Assembly: GCF_007990775.1 (NCBI RefSeq)
Contig: NZ_BJXB01000003.1
Location: forward strand, 124,001 to 188,000
From: Deinococcus cellulosilyticus NBRC 106333 = KACC 11606
GTDB taxonomy: Bacteria; Deinococcota; Deinococci; Deinococcales; Deinococcaceae
Length of the DNA stretch: 64,000 bases
Direction: 5' to 3'
The translations under genes were made by a program, and so were the position numbers. The notes beneath the pieces were generated by a model that searched no databases, was not told where the DNA came from, and saw only the letters and a list, made by a program, of their open reading frames with translations. Below are positions 7,944 to 16,811 of this stretch, in pieces; position 1 is the first letter of the stretch, and the number at the start of each line of letters is the position of its first letter.

Positions 7944-9743
7944 GTGACTGCGCGTTTCAAAAGACATTTTCTGACGTGTGCAACCCTGTTTTTGCTGGGC
8001 TCTGCACTGGCGGCCTGCCCAGAGAAGGACCTCTCCCTCGAAGACGAGAGCCTTGGTGTGATCTATGCCGATGACCTTGATGCAGGTGAGGAGCAGACGG
8101 TGTTTTCGGGAGCCTGTTTTACCCTCGGAGGGCTTGACCTGTCCACCCCGAGCATCACCATCAAAGGGGGTGCCTTTTCGTCGGAGGTGCTGACTGTTTC
8201 AGGGGATGGGGTCTCCGGAACCGTGCAGAAATTGTCTGGGACGCCTGATCAAAGAACACTGACGGGTGTGAAATTGACCCTGACCCTTCCCAGTGGGGTC
8301 CTGAACAATGTGCCCCTGGAAACTGGAACCTATCTGCTCGAGGGTGAAGCCACCCAGAGTGCAGAGGTGTGGCATTTTGAGCGGGCAGTGCTCACCCGAC
8401 AGGATGGGCGTGCCGAGAAATATGCCCTGGAAGATGCAGACCTGAAAGAGGGTCGCCTTTCAGCAAAAGAGGCCAGACTGGTGCAGGACCTGAATCAACT
8501 GAAAGCCAGTGGGGTGTCTGGCACCGAACAGCAGGTGCAGGCTGCCCAGGTGGAATTCTGTGTCTGTCGGGACCTGGATGCCCGTGAGCTTCTGGTTCAG
8601 GGTGAGGACCTGCAGGTGACCCCTGCCACGTTTGCTGTGCGCAGCGTGCGTTTCCATGCCTATGGCCTGCAAACCCCCTCCCTGGGCAGTCTTGAGCTTC
8701 CGCTGGACCCCGAAAAACCTTTGCTTGCTGCTGTGCAGGAGGCTTTTGAGGATTATCAGGCAAAGCTGGAACAGAAGCCTGTGGGTGTGGTGTCAGCGTC
8801 TGGCAGTGTCGCCCTGAAAAACCTGCCTGTGACCCTGGACCTGGACACCCGCCTGAACCTGGGGGTCCACACCCTGCAGCAGGGCACCGTTCCCGAAGTG
8901 CTGCTGGACCGGGAAACCGCCGATTTGCGGTTGCAGGTGGGCCTTGCTGCTCCAGTGAACGGAGAATCCTCCAGCCCATCCCTGCTTTTTGATGCTGCGC
9001 CATCTTCGGGCCCAGCGCTGAGGGCACACTTCAGGGTGGGGGCCCAGGACACCAGTGAGATCGGGGCTGGGTACAGTTTCAGGACAGGAGATTTCCGTCT
9101 TCTGGCCCTGGCCTCTTTTGCCCAGGAGAACGGCCAGACCGCGCCTGTTTATGCTCTGGAAGGCCTGTACAGGGGTGAAATCAACTCTGGGAACTTCACC
9201 CTCAAAGCGGACACCCGATTGCGCCTGCAATCCACCCTTGGAGATGTGGCTTTTGTGCACGATGGCTTTTATCTGGTCGGGTACCAGCAGGGTCCCTGGA
9301 GTGCTGAGGTGCAGCACACGCTGGGCACCCAGGCCGGGGACGTGCATTTCCGGGCCTTTTTGCCAGAACAGCGCAACCAGACCCGTCTGACTGTGCAGTA
9401 CGCACCAGAAAACTGGAGTGCCCGTTACAGCCTCATGCAGGACTGGCAGAACGCCCAGACCATGAACGGTGTGCTTGTGACCACAGCTGTGTTGGAATTG
9501 GAAGGGCAGACACGTTATGATGCAAAAGCTGAACGCTGGCTGAACCTCAGCCTGAACGTCACCCCCCTGATCGTCCTGACCCCGGATTTCAGAGCCGAAC
9601 CCATGCTCGGGTATGATTGGGCTTCTGGCAGCGTGCTGTATGGTCTTGGAGGCACGTTTTACACCTCCAATTACGCCTACACCCTTGGACTGTACCACCG
9701 TTCTGAGGGCTGGGGCCTGAAAGCCCGGGTGGCATTGCGCTGA
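7944..9743 (+). CDS. Large secreted lipoprotein, beta-rich, possibly outer-membrane associated
   Basis: Function not recognised. The 599-aa product opens with a basic stretch, a hydrophobic core and the lipobox LAAC (Cys25), so it is predicted to be lipidated outside the cytoplasmic membrane. The remainder is rich in alternating short strands; the last 250 residues (for example YSLMQDWQNAQ, YTLGLYHRSEGWGL) look like amphipathic beta-strands ending in an aromatic/Arg C-terminus, which suggests an outer-membrane beta-barrel or LptD/OstA-like architecture. That suggestion is weak. The start at GTG 7944 is set by the -10 box. It ends just before the polysaccharide operon. Confidence 0.6.
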   Translation: MTARFKRHFLTCATLFLLGSALAACPEKDLSLEDESLGVIYADDLDAGEEQTVFSGACFTLGGLDLSTPSITIKGGAFSSEVLTVSGDGVSGTVQKLSGTPDQRTLTGVKLTLTLPSGVLNNVPLETGTYLLEGEATQSAEVWHFERAVLTRQDGRAEKYALEDADLKEGRLSAKEARLVQDLNQLKASGVSGTEQQVQAAQVEFCVCRDLDARELLVQGEDLQVTPATFAVRSVRFHAYGLQTPSLGSLELPLDPEKPLLAAVQEAFEDYQAKLEQKPVGVVSASGSVALKNLPVTLDLDTRLNLGVHTLQQGTVPEVLLDRETADLRLQVGLAAPVNGESSSPSLLFDAAPSSGPALRAHFRVGAQDTSEIGAGYSFRTGDFRLLALASFAQENGQTAPVYALEGLYRGEINSGNFTLKADTRLRLQSTLGDVAFVHDGFYLVGYQQGPWSAEVQHTLGTQAGDVHFRAFLPEQRNQTRLTVQYAPENWSARYSLMQDWQNAQTMNGVLVTTAVLELEGQTRYDAKAERWLNLSLNVTPLIVLTPDFRAEPMLGYDWASGSVLYGLGGTFYTSNYAYTLGLYHRSEGWGLKARVALR

Positions 9744-9760
9744 CGGTGGTAAGGATAGAC

Positions 9761-10858
9761 ATGACCAAGGACCTGAACATGCAAACCCTCCCTTTTATCC
9801 CTGTCATTCTGGCAGGGGGCAGCGGTGAACGCTTCTGGCCGCTGTCCAGAAAAGCCAGACCCAAACAATTTCTCACACTTGATGGTGGACAGCACAGCCT
9901 CCTTCAGGCCACAGCAAAGCGCCTGGAAGGCCTCGCCACCGAAATGGATTGTGTATTTGTGGTGACCAGCAACGACTACCGTTCGCTGGTGCTTGAGCAG
10001 CTTCCCGACCTGCCCCTTGAGAACCTGCTGGTGGAACCCCAGGCCAGAGACACTGCTCCTGCGGTGCTCTATGCGGCCCTGACGGTTGCCCAGCACCATC
10101 CAGATGCCGTGATGGGCATTTTCACCTCCGATCACCGGATTGGCAATGAGCGGGCTTTCCATCAGGTCATTCGGGATGCCGCCCGACTTGCTGCCGAAAC
10201 CGCCTCCATCGTGACCCTGGGCATCACCCCGACGTATCCAGCCACAGGTTATGGCTACATTGAAAGGGCCGAGCAGGTGATGGCTTTCGAGGAGAATGTG
10301 GGGTACCGGGTGGCCCGCTTCACCGAAAAGCCTGACGCCCAGACCGCTGAAGCTTTCCTGGGCACCGGGCGTTTCTCCTGGAACAGTGGAATTTTTGTGT
10401 GCACCGTGCAGACCCTGCTGGAAGAATACCGCACCCACCAGCCTGAACTTTATGCCACCCTCAGTGAAGCCATGAAGGTGCGGGGCAAAGTGCGGGAGGT
10501 GTTCCCGACCCTCAAGAAAATCAGCATTGATTACGCCATCCTGGAGAAATCCTCCCGGGTGATGGTGATTCCCGCAGAGTTCGACTGGGATGACCTTGGG
10601 GACTGGAATGCCCTGGAGCGCCTGTTACGTTCTGAGTCACAGAATGTGTCTGTGGGACGGCATGTGGGCCTGGACACCGAAGGTGCTATTCTTTATACGA
10701 CAGGTGGAGACGACCTGATTGTCACCATAGGACTGGAAGATGTGGTGGTGGTGCGCACCAGTGAAGTGACACTGGTGGTGAGAAAAGACCGGACCCAGGA
10801 CATCAAGAAAGTGGTCCAGCAGATCAAAGCCCATCCCGAACTCCATCGGTTTGCGTAA
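9761..10858 (+). CDS. manC: Mannose-1-phosphate guanylyltransferase
   Basis: Makes GDP-mannose from mannose-1-phosphate and GTP. The nucleotide-binding loop AGGSGERFWPLSRKARPKQF lies at the N-terminus; FTEKPDAQTAEAFL, FSWNSGIFV and EFDWDDLGDWNAL are family hallmarks. The length of 365 aa corresponds to the single-domain form without an isomerase domain. The start is uncertain: ATG 9761 follows AAGGA by 5 nt and is chosen; ATG 9779, also after AAGGA, would remove six residues. The stop codon directly abuts the next ATG, so it is the first gene of the polysaccharide operon. Confidence 0.9.
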   Translation: MTKDLNMQTLPFIPVILAGGSGERFWPLSRKARPKQFLTLDGGQHSLLQATAKRLEGLATEMDCVFVVTSNDYRSLVLEQLPDLPLENLLVEPQARDTAPAVLYAALTVAQHHPDAVMGIFTSDHRIGNERAFHQVIRDAARLAAETASIVTLGITPTYPATGYGYIERAEQVMAFEENVGYRVARFTEKPDAQTAEAFLGTGRFSWNSGIFVCTVQTLLEEYRTHQPELYATLSEAMKVRGKVREVFPTLKKISIDYAILEKSSRVMVIPAEFDWDDLGDWNALERLLRSESQNVSVGRHVGLDTEGAILYTTGGDDLIVTIGLEDVVVVRTSEVTLVVRKDRTQDIKKVVQQIKAHPELHRFA

Positions 10859-12295
10859 ATGGCCCAACAAACTTATGCTGGAAACAATGTGAAACCCTGG
10901 GTGCGCAGGCTGTACAAGGTCGAGGCTCTGCCGCAAGCTGTGGCTCTGGTGCTCGCAGATGCGACAGCGGCCCTGCTGTCCCTGCTGCTTGCCTACTTCG
11001 TCCTGACCGACAGGCAATTTGCCTCCCTGGACAACAACTTCATGGTGACCTGGGGTGCAGTGTGGATTTTCATTCGCATGCTGCAAGGGTATTATCCGGC
11101 CTATGGGCGCTCCCCACAGCATGAGATCCAGATGCATTTCACCACCACCATCCAGGTGCTCCTGATCCAGCTTGCTGCCATGTTCGCTGTGCACAACCTC
11201 GTGCCAACCCGTCTGGGTCTGGTTGTGCTGTGGTTTGGCCTGTTCGTGTTTGCATTGCCCATGCGTTACCTGGTGCGTCACTTGCTGGTGAAATCCGGTT
11301 ACTTTGGCCGTCCGGTGGTCATCATTGGTGCAGGAAAGACAGGGAAAGCGGCCATTCAGCAGATGCTGCGTTTCCCGGCTTATGGCCTGAAGCCAGTGGC
11401 CATCTATGACGACAACCCTCAACTGACCGGGCAGGAAATTGAAGGGGTGCCCATCCTCGGCACCTTGCAGGATGCAGTGAATGCTCCTCTGACCAACCAT
11501 GCGCTCATCAGCATTCCGGGGGCACGGGCACAGCGGCTCAGCCAGATCATCAACAACATCCACCACGCCTATCCCATGACCTGGGTCATTCCTGATTTTT
11601 TTGGGGTGCCCAACCAGTCCCTGCGGCCCCACAGCCTGGGGACATTTGCCGCCCTGGAAGTCCGAAACAACCTCAGAAGCACACGCTCCAGATTCATCAA
11701 ACGGGTTCTGGACATCCTGCTGGTGCTGCTGGGTGGCATTGTTGCCCTGCCTGCCATGCTGATCATTGCTCTGGCGATCAAACTGGACAGCAAAGGGCCT
11801 GCCGTGTACCGTGCCAGACGCATCGGGGTGGACGGCAGGATGTTCGACTGCCTGAAATTCCGCAGCATGTACCAGGATGCCGACCAGCGCCTGAAGGACA
11901 TTCTGGCCTCCGACCCAGAATTGCGGGCAGAGTTTGAGGCCACCCACAAACTGAAAGACGACCCCAGGGTCACCCGGGTGGGCAACTTCCTGCGCAAGAC
12001 CAGCCTGGATGAACTCCCCCAGATCTGGAATGTGCTGATCGGGGACATGTCCCTGGTCGGACCTCGCCCCATTGTCACTGCAGAGATCGAGAAATACGGT
12101 GACATCTTCGAGGTGTACAAGCAGGTGCGCCCGGGCATCACCGGGTACTGGCAGGTGCACGGCAGGAGTGACACCACCTATGAAGAGCGGGTCAACATGG
12201 ACCTCTTTTATGTGTCAAACTGGTCTCCGTGGCTGGATCTGGTGATCCTGATCAAAACGGTCGATGTGGTCCTCAGAGGCAAAGGGGCCTATTAA
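10859..12295 (+). CDS. Polyprenyl-phosphate sugar-1-phosphate transferase (WbaP/CpsE type)
   Basis: Initiates repeat-unit assembly by moving a hexose-1-phosphate onto undecaprenyl phosphate at the inner membrane face. The 478-aa protein has hydrophobic segments through residue 140, a central nucleotide-binding-like domain starting VVIIGAGKTGKAA, a further membrane segment at KRVLDILLVLLGGIVALP, and the C-terminal catalytic domain with KFRSMY, VGNFLRKTSLDELPQ, MSLVGPRP and RPGITGYWQV. This order is that of WbaP-like polyisoprenyl-phosphate hexose-1-phosphate transferases. It has no gap to manC. The sugar transferred (glucose, galactose or another) cannot be told. Confidence 0.9.
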   Translation: MAQQTYAGNNVKPWVRRLYKVEALPQAVALVLADATAALLSLLLAYFVLTDRQFASLDNNFMVTWGAVWIFIRMLQGYYPAYGRSPQHEIQMHFTTTIQVLLIQLAAMFAVHNLVPTRLGLVVLWFGLFVFALPMRYLVRHLLVKSGYFGRPVVIIGAGKTGKAAIQQMLRFPAYGLKPVAIYDDNPQLTGQEIEGVPILGTLQDAVNAPLTNHALISIPGARAQRLSQIINNIHHAYPMTWVIPDFFGVPNQSLRPHSLGTFAALEVRNNLRSTRSRFIKRVLDILLVLLGGIVALPAMLIIALAIKLDSKGPAVYRARRIGVDGRMFDCLKFRSMYQDADQRLKDILASDPELRAEFEATHKLKDDPRVTRVGNFLRKTSLDELPQIWNVLIGDMSLVGPRPIVTAEIEKYGDIFEVYKQVRPGITGYWQVHGRSDTTYEERVNMDLFYVSNWSPWLDLVILIKTVDVVLRGKGAY

Positions 12296-12308
12296 CAAAG
12301 GAGCAAGT

Positions 12309-13082
12309 GTGAAAGCAGTCATCCTCGCAGGTGGGCTGGGTACCCGTCTGGCAGAAGAAACAAGCATTCGGCCCAAACCCATGGTCGAAATTGGCGGAAA
12401 ACCCATCCTCTGGCACATCATGAACATCTACGCTGCCCACGGCATCAAGGAGTTCATCATTGCACTGGGGTACAAGGGAGAATCCATCAAGGAATACTTC
12501 CTGCATTATTACGCCATCAACAATGACATCTCCATTGACCTGAAGACCGGTCAGACCACCATTCACGATGGGAAACAACCCGACTGGAAAGTGCATCTGG
12601 TGGACACAGGCCTGCACACCCAGACCGGTGGACGTCTGAAACGCCTCAAGGACTGGCTGGGCGAAGATGAAACCTTCCTGGCGACTTACGGGGATGGGGT
12701 GGGCAACATCAACATCACCGAACTGCTGAAATTTCATGCGGATCACGGCAAACTGGCCACCCTGACTGCCGTGCGCCCGCCGTCCCGCTTTGGCGGACTG
12801 AAACTCGAGAACGGTCAGATCACGGAGTTCATCGAGAAGCCCTCTCTGGGAGAAGGCTGGATCAACGGAGGCTTTTTTGTGTTGAACCGCAAGGTGCTGG
12901 ACTTTGTCCAGAACGATGACATCATCTGGGAAAGGGAACCCCTGGAAACCCTTTCGCGCAGTGGTGAACTGATGGCTTTCCAGCACGATGGTTTCTGGCA
13001 GCCCATGGACACCCTGCGTGAAAAGCAGGTGCTGGAAAAATTGTGGGAGTCGGGCAATGCGCCCTGGAAGGTGTGGTCATGA
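12309..13082 (+). CDS. rfbF: Glucose-1-phosphate cytidylyltransferase
   Basis: First step toward CDP-3,6-dideoxyhexoses: CTP plus glucose-1-phosphate to CDP-glucose. The 257-aa product has the signature LAGGLGTRLAEETSIRPKPM, VEIGGKPILWHIM and a GDGVG metal site, and is the same length as characterised RfbF enzymes. The start is the GTG at 12309 behind AAAGGAG. It overlaps the next gene by 4 nt (ATGA), consistent with translational coupling. The four following genes complete a pathway-like set. Confidence 0.93.
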   Translation: MKAVILAGGLGTRLAEETSIRPKPMVEIGGKPILWHIMNIYAAHGIKEFIIALGYKGESIKEYFLHYYAINNDISIDLKTGQTTIHDGKQPDWKVHLVDTGLHTQTGGRLKRLKDWLGEDETFLATYGDGVGNINITELLKFHADHGKLATLTAVRPPSRFGGLKLENGQITEFIEKPSLGEGWINGGFFVLNRKVLDFVQNDDIIWEREPLETLSRSGELMAFQHDGFWQPMDTLREKQVLEKLWESGNAPWKVWS

Positions 13083-14062
13083 GCGGCTTCTGGCAGGACA
13101 AACGGGTTTTCATCACCGGAGCCACCGGACTTGTGGGTTCCTGGCTGACCCGTGAACTGGTGAATCAGGGTGCTTACGTGGTGGTGCTCATTCGCGATCA
13201 GGACCCCCAGAGTGAGCTCTACCGCAGTGGCACCATTCAGCGGGTCAGCATTGTGAATGGCCGTCTGGAAGAATACCGGGATCTGGAGCGGGCCATCAAC
13301 GAGCACGAAATTGACACGGTGTTCCACCTCGGGGCCCAGACCATTGTGGGCACCGCCTACCGCAGCCCACTTCCCACCTTTGAGGCCAACATTCGCGGGA
13401 CCTACAACCTGCTGGAAGCCTGCCGGGTGCATTCCGGTCTGGTGAAACGGGTGCTGGTGGCCTCCAGCGACAAGGCTTATGGGGACAGTGCCGTGCTTCC
13501 ATACACCGAGGAAATGCCCCCAATGGGGCAGCATCCCTATGATGTTTCCAAGTCCTGCACGGACCTGCTCTCTCAAACCTACCATCACACCTATGGCACC
13601 CCCGTGGTGGTGGCCCGTTGCGGGAACATCTACGGTGGAGGAGACCTCAACTGGAGCCGCATCATTCCGGGCACCATCCGCAGCTTTCTGAACGGGCAGG
13701 CTCCTGTGGTACGCAGTGATGGGACCCTCACCCGCGATTATGTTTACGTGATGGATGCGGTTGAAGCCTATTTGAAAATGGCCCAGGAAGCCCACCGTCC
13801 TGAAGTTCAGGGACAGGTGTTCAACTTTGGACCGGATCAGCCCAGAAATGTGTTGCAAGTGATCGATGCTCTGGCACAGGTGATGGACAGAGCCCACCTG
13901 AAGCCTGTGGTTCTCAACCAGGCAAAAGCGGAAATTCAGGACCAGTATCTGGATTCCAGCAAAGCCCGGGCCATCCTGAACTGGGAGCCCACCTACAGCT
14001 TTGAAGCTGGACTGCAGGCCACTGTGGAGTGGTACCGCAGATTTTTTGAGGTACAGCCATGA
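13079..14062 (+). CDS. rfbG: CDP-glucose 4,6-dehydratase
   Basis: An extended short-chain dehydrogenase that converts CDP-glucose to CDP-4-keto-6-deoxyglucose. Visible are the NAD-binding ITGATGLVGSWL, VASSDKAYGD, the YDVSK catalytic pair and the CGNIYGGGDLNWSRIIPG block that distinguishes CDP-glucose dehydratases. The length is 327 aa. The ATG at 13079 overlaps the previous stop, and its own stop overlaps the rfbH start (ATGA), so the three genes are translated as a unit. Confidence 0.92.
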   Translation: MSGFWQDKRVFITGATGLVGSWLTRELVNQGAYVVVLIRDQDPQSELYRSGTIQRVSIVNGRLEEYRDLERAINEHEIDTVFHLGAQTIVGTAYRSPLPTFEANIRGTYNLLEACRVHSGLVKRVLVASSDKAYGDSAVLPYTEEMPPMGQHPYDVSKSCTDLLSQTYHHTYGTPVVVARCGNIYGGGDLNWSRIIPGTIRSFLNGQAPVVRSDGTLTRDYVYVMDAVEAYLKMAQEAHRPEVQGQVFNFGPDQPRNVLQVIDALAQVMDRAHLKPVVLNQAKAEIQDQYLDSSKARAILNWEPTYSFEAGLQATVEWYRRFFEVQP

Positions 14063-15384
14063 CCACCACGCCCCGTACAGCTGAAGAACTGCGTCAGGAA
14101 ATCCTGAAACTGACCCGTGAATACCAGACCCTGCAGTGGCCTGCCCGCAATTTTGTGCCAGGAGAGGGTGCTGTCCCGGTCAGTGGCAAAGTCTTTGATG
14201 CCGATGAGGTGGAGGCCCTGGTGGACTCTTCGCTGGACTTCTGGCTGACCACCGGTCGCTATGCCAAGCAATTTGAGAAGGAATTTGCACGCTGGATGGG
14301 AGTGCGCTTCTGCCTGCTGGTGAACTCCGGTTCGAGTGCCAATCTGGTGGCCCTCACCGCCCTCACCTCCCCACAACTTGGGGACCGTCGCCTGATGCCT
14401 GGCGATGAGGTGATCACCGCAGCAGAAGGATTTCCCACCACCGTGAATCCCATCATCCAGAACGGTCTTGTCCCGGTGTTTCTGGATGCCCACATTCCCA
14501 CCTACAATCTGGATGTCACCCATCTGGAGGCCGCCATTGGCCCACGAACCAAAGCCATCATGGTGGCCCACACCCTGGGCAACCCCTTCAACCTGGGCGC
14601 AGTGATGGAAGTGGCCCGCAAGCACAACCTCTGGGTGATCGAAGACACCTGTGATGCTGTTGGTGCAGAATATGCAGGCCAGAAAGTCGGGACTTTTGGC
14701 GACATTTCCACCGTCAGTTTCTACCCGGCCCACCACATGACCATGGGCGAAGGTGGTGCCGTGCTGATGAACGATCCCCGACTCAAGAAAATTGCAGAGT
14801 CCTTCAGGGACTGGGGACGGGACTGCTGGTGTGACACCGGAGTGGACAACACCTGTGGCAAAAGATTCCAGTGGCAACTGGGAACCCTGCCTTATGGTTA
14901 CGACCACAAGTACACCTACTCTCACATTGGGTACAACCTCAAACTGACCGACATGCAGGCCGCTGTGGGTGTGGCACAGCTTCGAAAACTGGACGGTTTC
15001 ATTGAGCAGCGACGCCAGAATTTCGAGCACCTCAAAGCAGGATTGCGAGCTTTTGAGGATGTGCTGATTCTGCCAGAAGCCACTGAGAACTCGAATCCCT
15101 CGTGGTTTGGTTTTCCCATCTCGGTCAGAGAGGATGCACCTTTCACCCGCAACCAGATGGTGCAGCATCTTGAAGCCCGTAAAATTGGCACCCGCCTGCT
15201 GTTCGGAGGCAACTTGCTGCGGCAACCTGCCTACCAGAACATCCAGCATCGGGTGGTGGGTGGCACCGATCGGGCAGATTTTGTCATGAACCAGACCTTC
15301 TGGATTGGGGTCTATCCAGGTCTGACCCGGGCCCATCTGGATTTTGTGATTGAATCCATTCAGGAGCTCTGTCAGCAAGCGTGA
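14059..15384 (+). CDS. rfbH: CDP-4-keto-6-deoxyglucose-3-dehydrase (E1)
   Basis: A PMP-dependent dehydratase that removes the C-3 hydroxyl of CDP-4-keto-6-deoxyglucose. It has the aminotransferase fold, but the usual PLP lysine is replaced by histidine in SFYPAHHMTMGEGG, which is diagnostic of RfbH/AscC. Cysteines in RDWGRDCWCDTG and NTCGKRF match the [2Fe-2S] site of this enzyme. The length of 441 aa is normal. The E3 reductase partner is not in the cluster, so electrons must come from elsewhere. Both ends overlap neighbouring genes by 4 nt. Confidence 0.94.
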   Translation: MTTTPRTAEELRQEILKLTREYQTLQWPARNFVPGEGAVPVSGKVFDADEVEALVDSSLDFWLTTGRYAKQFEKEFARWMGVRFCLLVNSGSSANLVALTALTSPQLGDRRLMPGDEVITAAEGFPTTVNPIIQNGLVPVFLDAHIPTYNLDVTHLEAAIGPRTKAIMVAHTLGNPFNLGAVMEVARKHNLWVIEDTCDAVGAEYAGQKVGTFGDISTVSFYPAHHMTMGEGGAVLMNDPRLKKIAESFRDWGRDCWCDTGVDNTCGKRFQWQLGTLPYGYDHKYTYSHIGYNLKLTDMQAAVGVAQLRKLDGFIEQRRQNFEHLKAGLRAFEDVLILPEATENSNPSWFGFPISVREDAPFTRNQMVQHLEARKIGTRLLFGGNLLRQPAYQNIQHRVVGGTDRADFVMNQTFWIGVYPGLTRAHLDFVIESIQELCQQA

Positions 15385-15932
15385 AATTTCCCACTGCCCT
15401 GCCTGGATGTTTCGAACTGCGTCCCAGAGTGATGGAAGACGCCCGTGGACGGTTTTTCAAGTACTACGTGCAACCTGAGTTTGCTGCTCTGGGTCTGCGC
15501 ACCGACTTCGTGGAGGAGTACTGCTCTTTTTCCAGACGGGGGGTGATCCGGGGAATGCACTTTCAGGAGCCGCCTCATCAGCATGCCAAACTGGTGTTTT
15601 GTGCGACAGGCTCGGTCAGAGATGTGGTGGTGGACCTCCGGGTGGGGTCTCCCACCTACCATCAGGTGATGGAGGTGGTGCTCAGTGCGGAACAGGGCAA
15701 CATGCTGTACATTCCAGAAGGCATGGCCCACGGTTTTCAGGCCCTGGAAGATGCCTTGATGGTCTACAAAGTCACCAGTGTGTACCATCCAGAGTCTGAC
15801 CGGGGGGTGCTGTGGTCAAGTCTTCCCATCGACTGGCAAACCGCTGCTCCGCCAGTGCTGTCTGACCGGGACCAGAAGTTTCCTGCCTTGCAGGACTACC
15901 AGAGCCCGTTCCGGTATGAGGAAACCCCATGA
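15381..15932 (+). CDS. RmlC-like nucleotide-sugar epimerase (AscE-like)
   Basis: A cupin epimerase of the dTDP-4-dehydrorhamnose 3,5-epimerase family. The 183-aa product has the catalytic histidine motif GVIRGMHFQ, the HAKLVFCATGSVRDVVVDLR core and the tyrosine-containing MVYKVTSVYHPESDRG. In this pathway context the likely role is C-5 epimerisation of a CDP-3,6-dideoxy-4-hexulose, as done by AscE on the way to CDP-ascarylose. The substrate is inferred from neighbours. The GTG start at 15381 overlaps the rfbH stop (GTGA). Confidence 0.8.
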   Translation: MKFPTALPGCFELRPRVMEDARGRFFKYYVQPEFAALGLRTDFVEEYCSFSRRGVIRGMHFQEPPHQHAKLVFCATGSVRDVVVDLRVGSPTYHQVMEVVLSAEQGNMLYIPEGMAHGFQALEDALMVYKVTSVYHPESDRGVLWSSLPIDWQTAAPPVLSDRDQKFPALQDYQSPFRYEETP

Positions 15933-16810
15933 GAATTCTGCTGAGTGGAGGAACAGGCTTTCTTGGTGCTGCTGTGGCAGAGCATTTCTCGGGCCTCGGC
16001 CACGACGTTCACCTGCTGACCCGCAGACCTGTTGAAGCTTCTGTTTTTCCTGTGGTGGTTTTCGATGGTGATGTCCGGTCTCTGGCCCGGCAGATGCAGA
16101 ATCAAAGCATCGAAGCAGTGGTGCATCTGGCTTCGCTGTTCCTGTCGGACCATCAGCCTGAACAGCTGGATGACCTTGTGCAGTCCAACATCACCCTTGG
16201 GCTCAAACTGCTGGAGGCCATGTCCCTGAGTGGGGTGCGTTTTTTTCTGAACACCGGAACCTCCTGGCAGAACCACCTCAATGAGGATTACCATCCGGTG
16301 AACCTTTATTCGGCCACCAAGCAGGCTTTTGAAGACCTGCTTCGCTATTACCATGAAGCCAGAGGCATTCAGGCCCTCACCCTCAGGTTGTTTGACACTT
16401 ACGGGCCTGCAGACAACCGCAGAAAGCTCTTCTTTCTGCTCGGTCAGGCTTACCTGAACGGTGAGGTGTTGCAGATGTCTCCAGGAGAACAGAGCATCGA
16501 TCTGGTTCATGTGGACGACGTGGTGCAGGCTTACGGGCAGGCGCTGGTGTACCTCACCAATGGAGCCCTCCATCCATGTGAAGTGTTCGCGGTCTCCAGT
16601 GAACATCCGCTCCCTCTCAAAACCCTTGTGGAACGTTATGAGGCCATCCTGGGACAAAAACTGGCAGCATTTGGGGGACGGCCTTATCGGCAGCGGGAAG
16701 TGATGCAAACCTGGTCTGGTTACAGTCTGCTTCCCGGATGGCATGCCCGGGTTTCGCTGGAGCAAGGATTGCAGCAAATGGCCCTGAAACTGAAATCCTC
16801 CAGGACCTGA
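15929..16810 (+). CDS. NAD(P)-dependent sugar-nucleotide reductase/epimerase (AscF-like)
   Basis: An extended SDR protein of 293 aa with SGGTGFLGAAVAEHF at the N-terminus, a NTGTSWQNH segment and YSATKQAFEDL holding the Tyr/Lys pair. LFDTYGPADNRRKLF follows in the usual place. Placed after an epimerase in a CDP-dideoxysugar cluster, it most likely reduces the 4-keto group to finish the sugar, as AscF (ascarylose), RfbU-like or paratose synthase do. Which stereoisomer is formed cannot be read from sequence. ATGA overlap with the preceding gene. Confidence 0.75.
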   Translation: MRILLSGGTGFLGAAVAEHFSGLGHDVHLLTRRPVEASVFPVVVFDGDVRSLARQMQNQSIEAVVHLASLFLSDHQPEQLDDLVQSNITLGLKLLEAMSLSGVRFFLNTGTSWQNHLNEDYHPVNLYSATKQAFEDLLRYYHEARGIQALTLRLFDTYGPADNRRKLFFLLGQAYLNGEVLQMSPGEQSIDLVHVDDVVQAYGQALVYLTNGALHPCEVFAVSSEHPLPLKTLVERYEAILGQKLAAFGGRPYRQREVMQTWSGYSLLPGWHARVSLEQGLQQMALKLKSSRT

Positions 16811-16811
16811 A

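Noticed and set aside
10637..12160. 507-codon open frame on the minus strand opposite the sugar transferase gene
   Set aside because: His/Gln-rich nonsense composition typical of antisense frames; the plus-strand gene has clear WbaP motifs.
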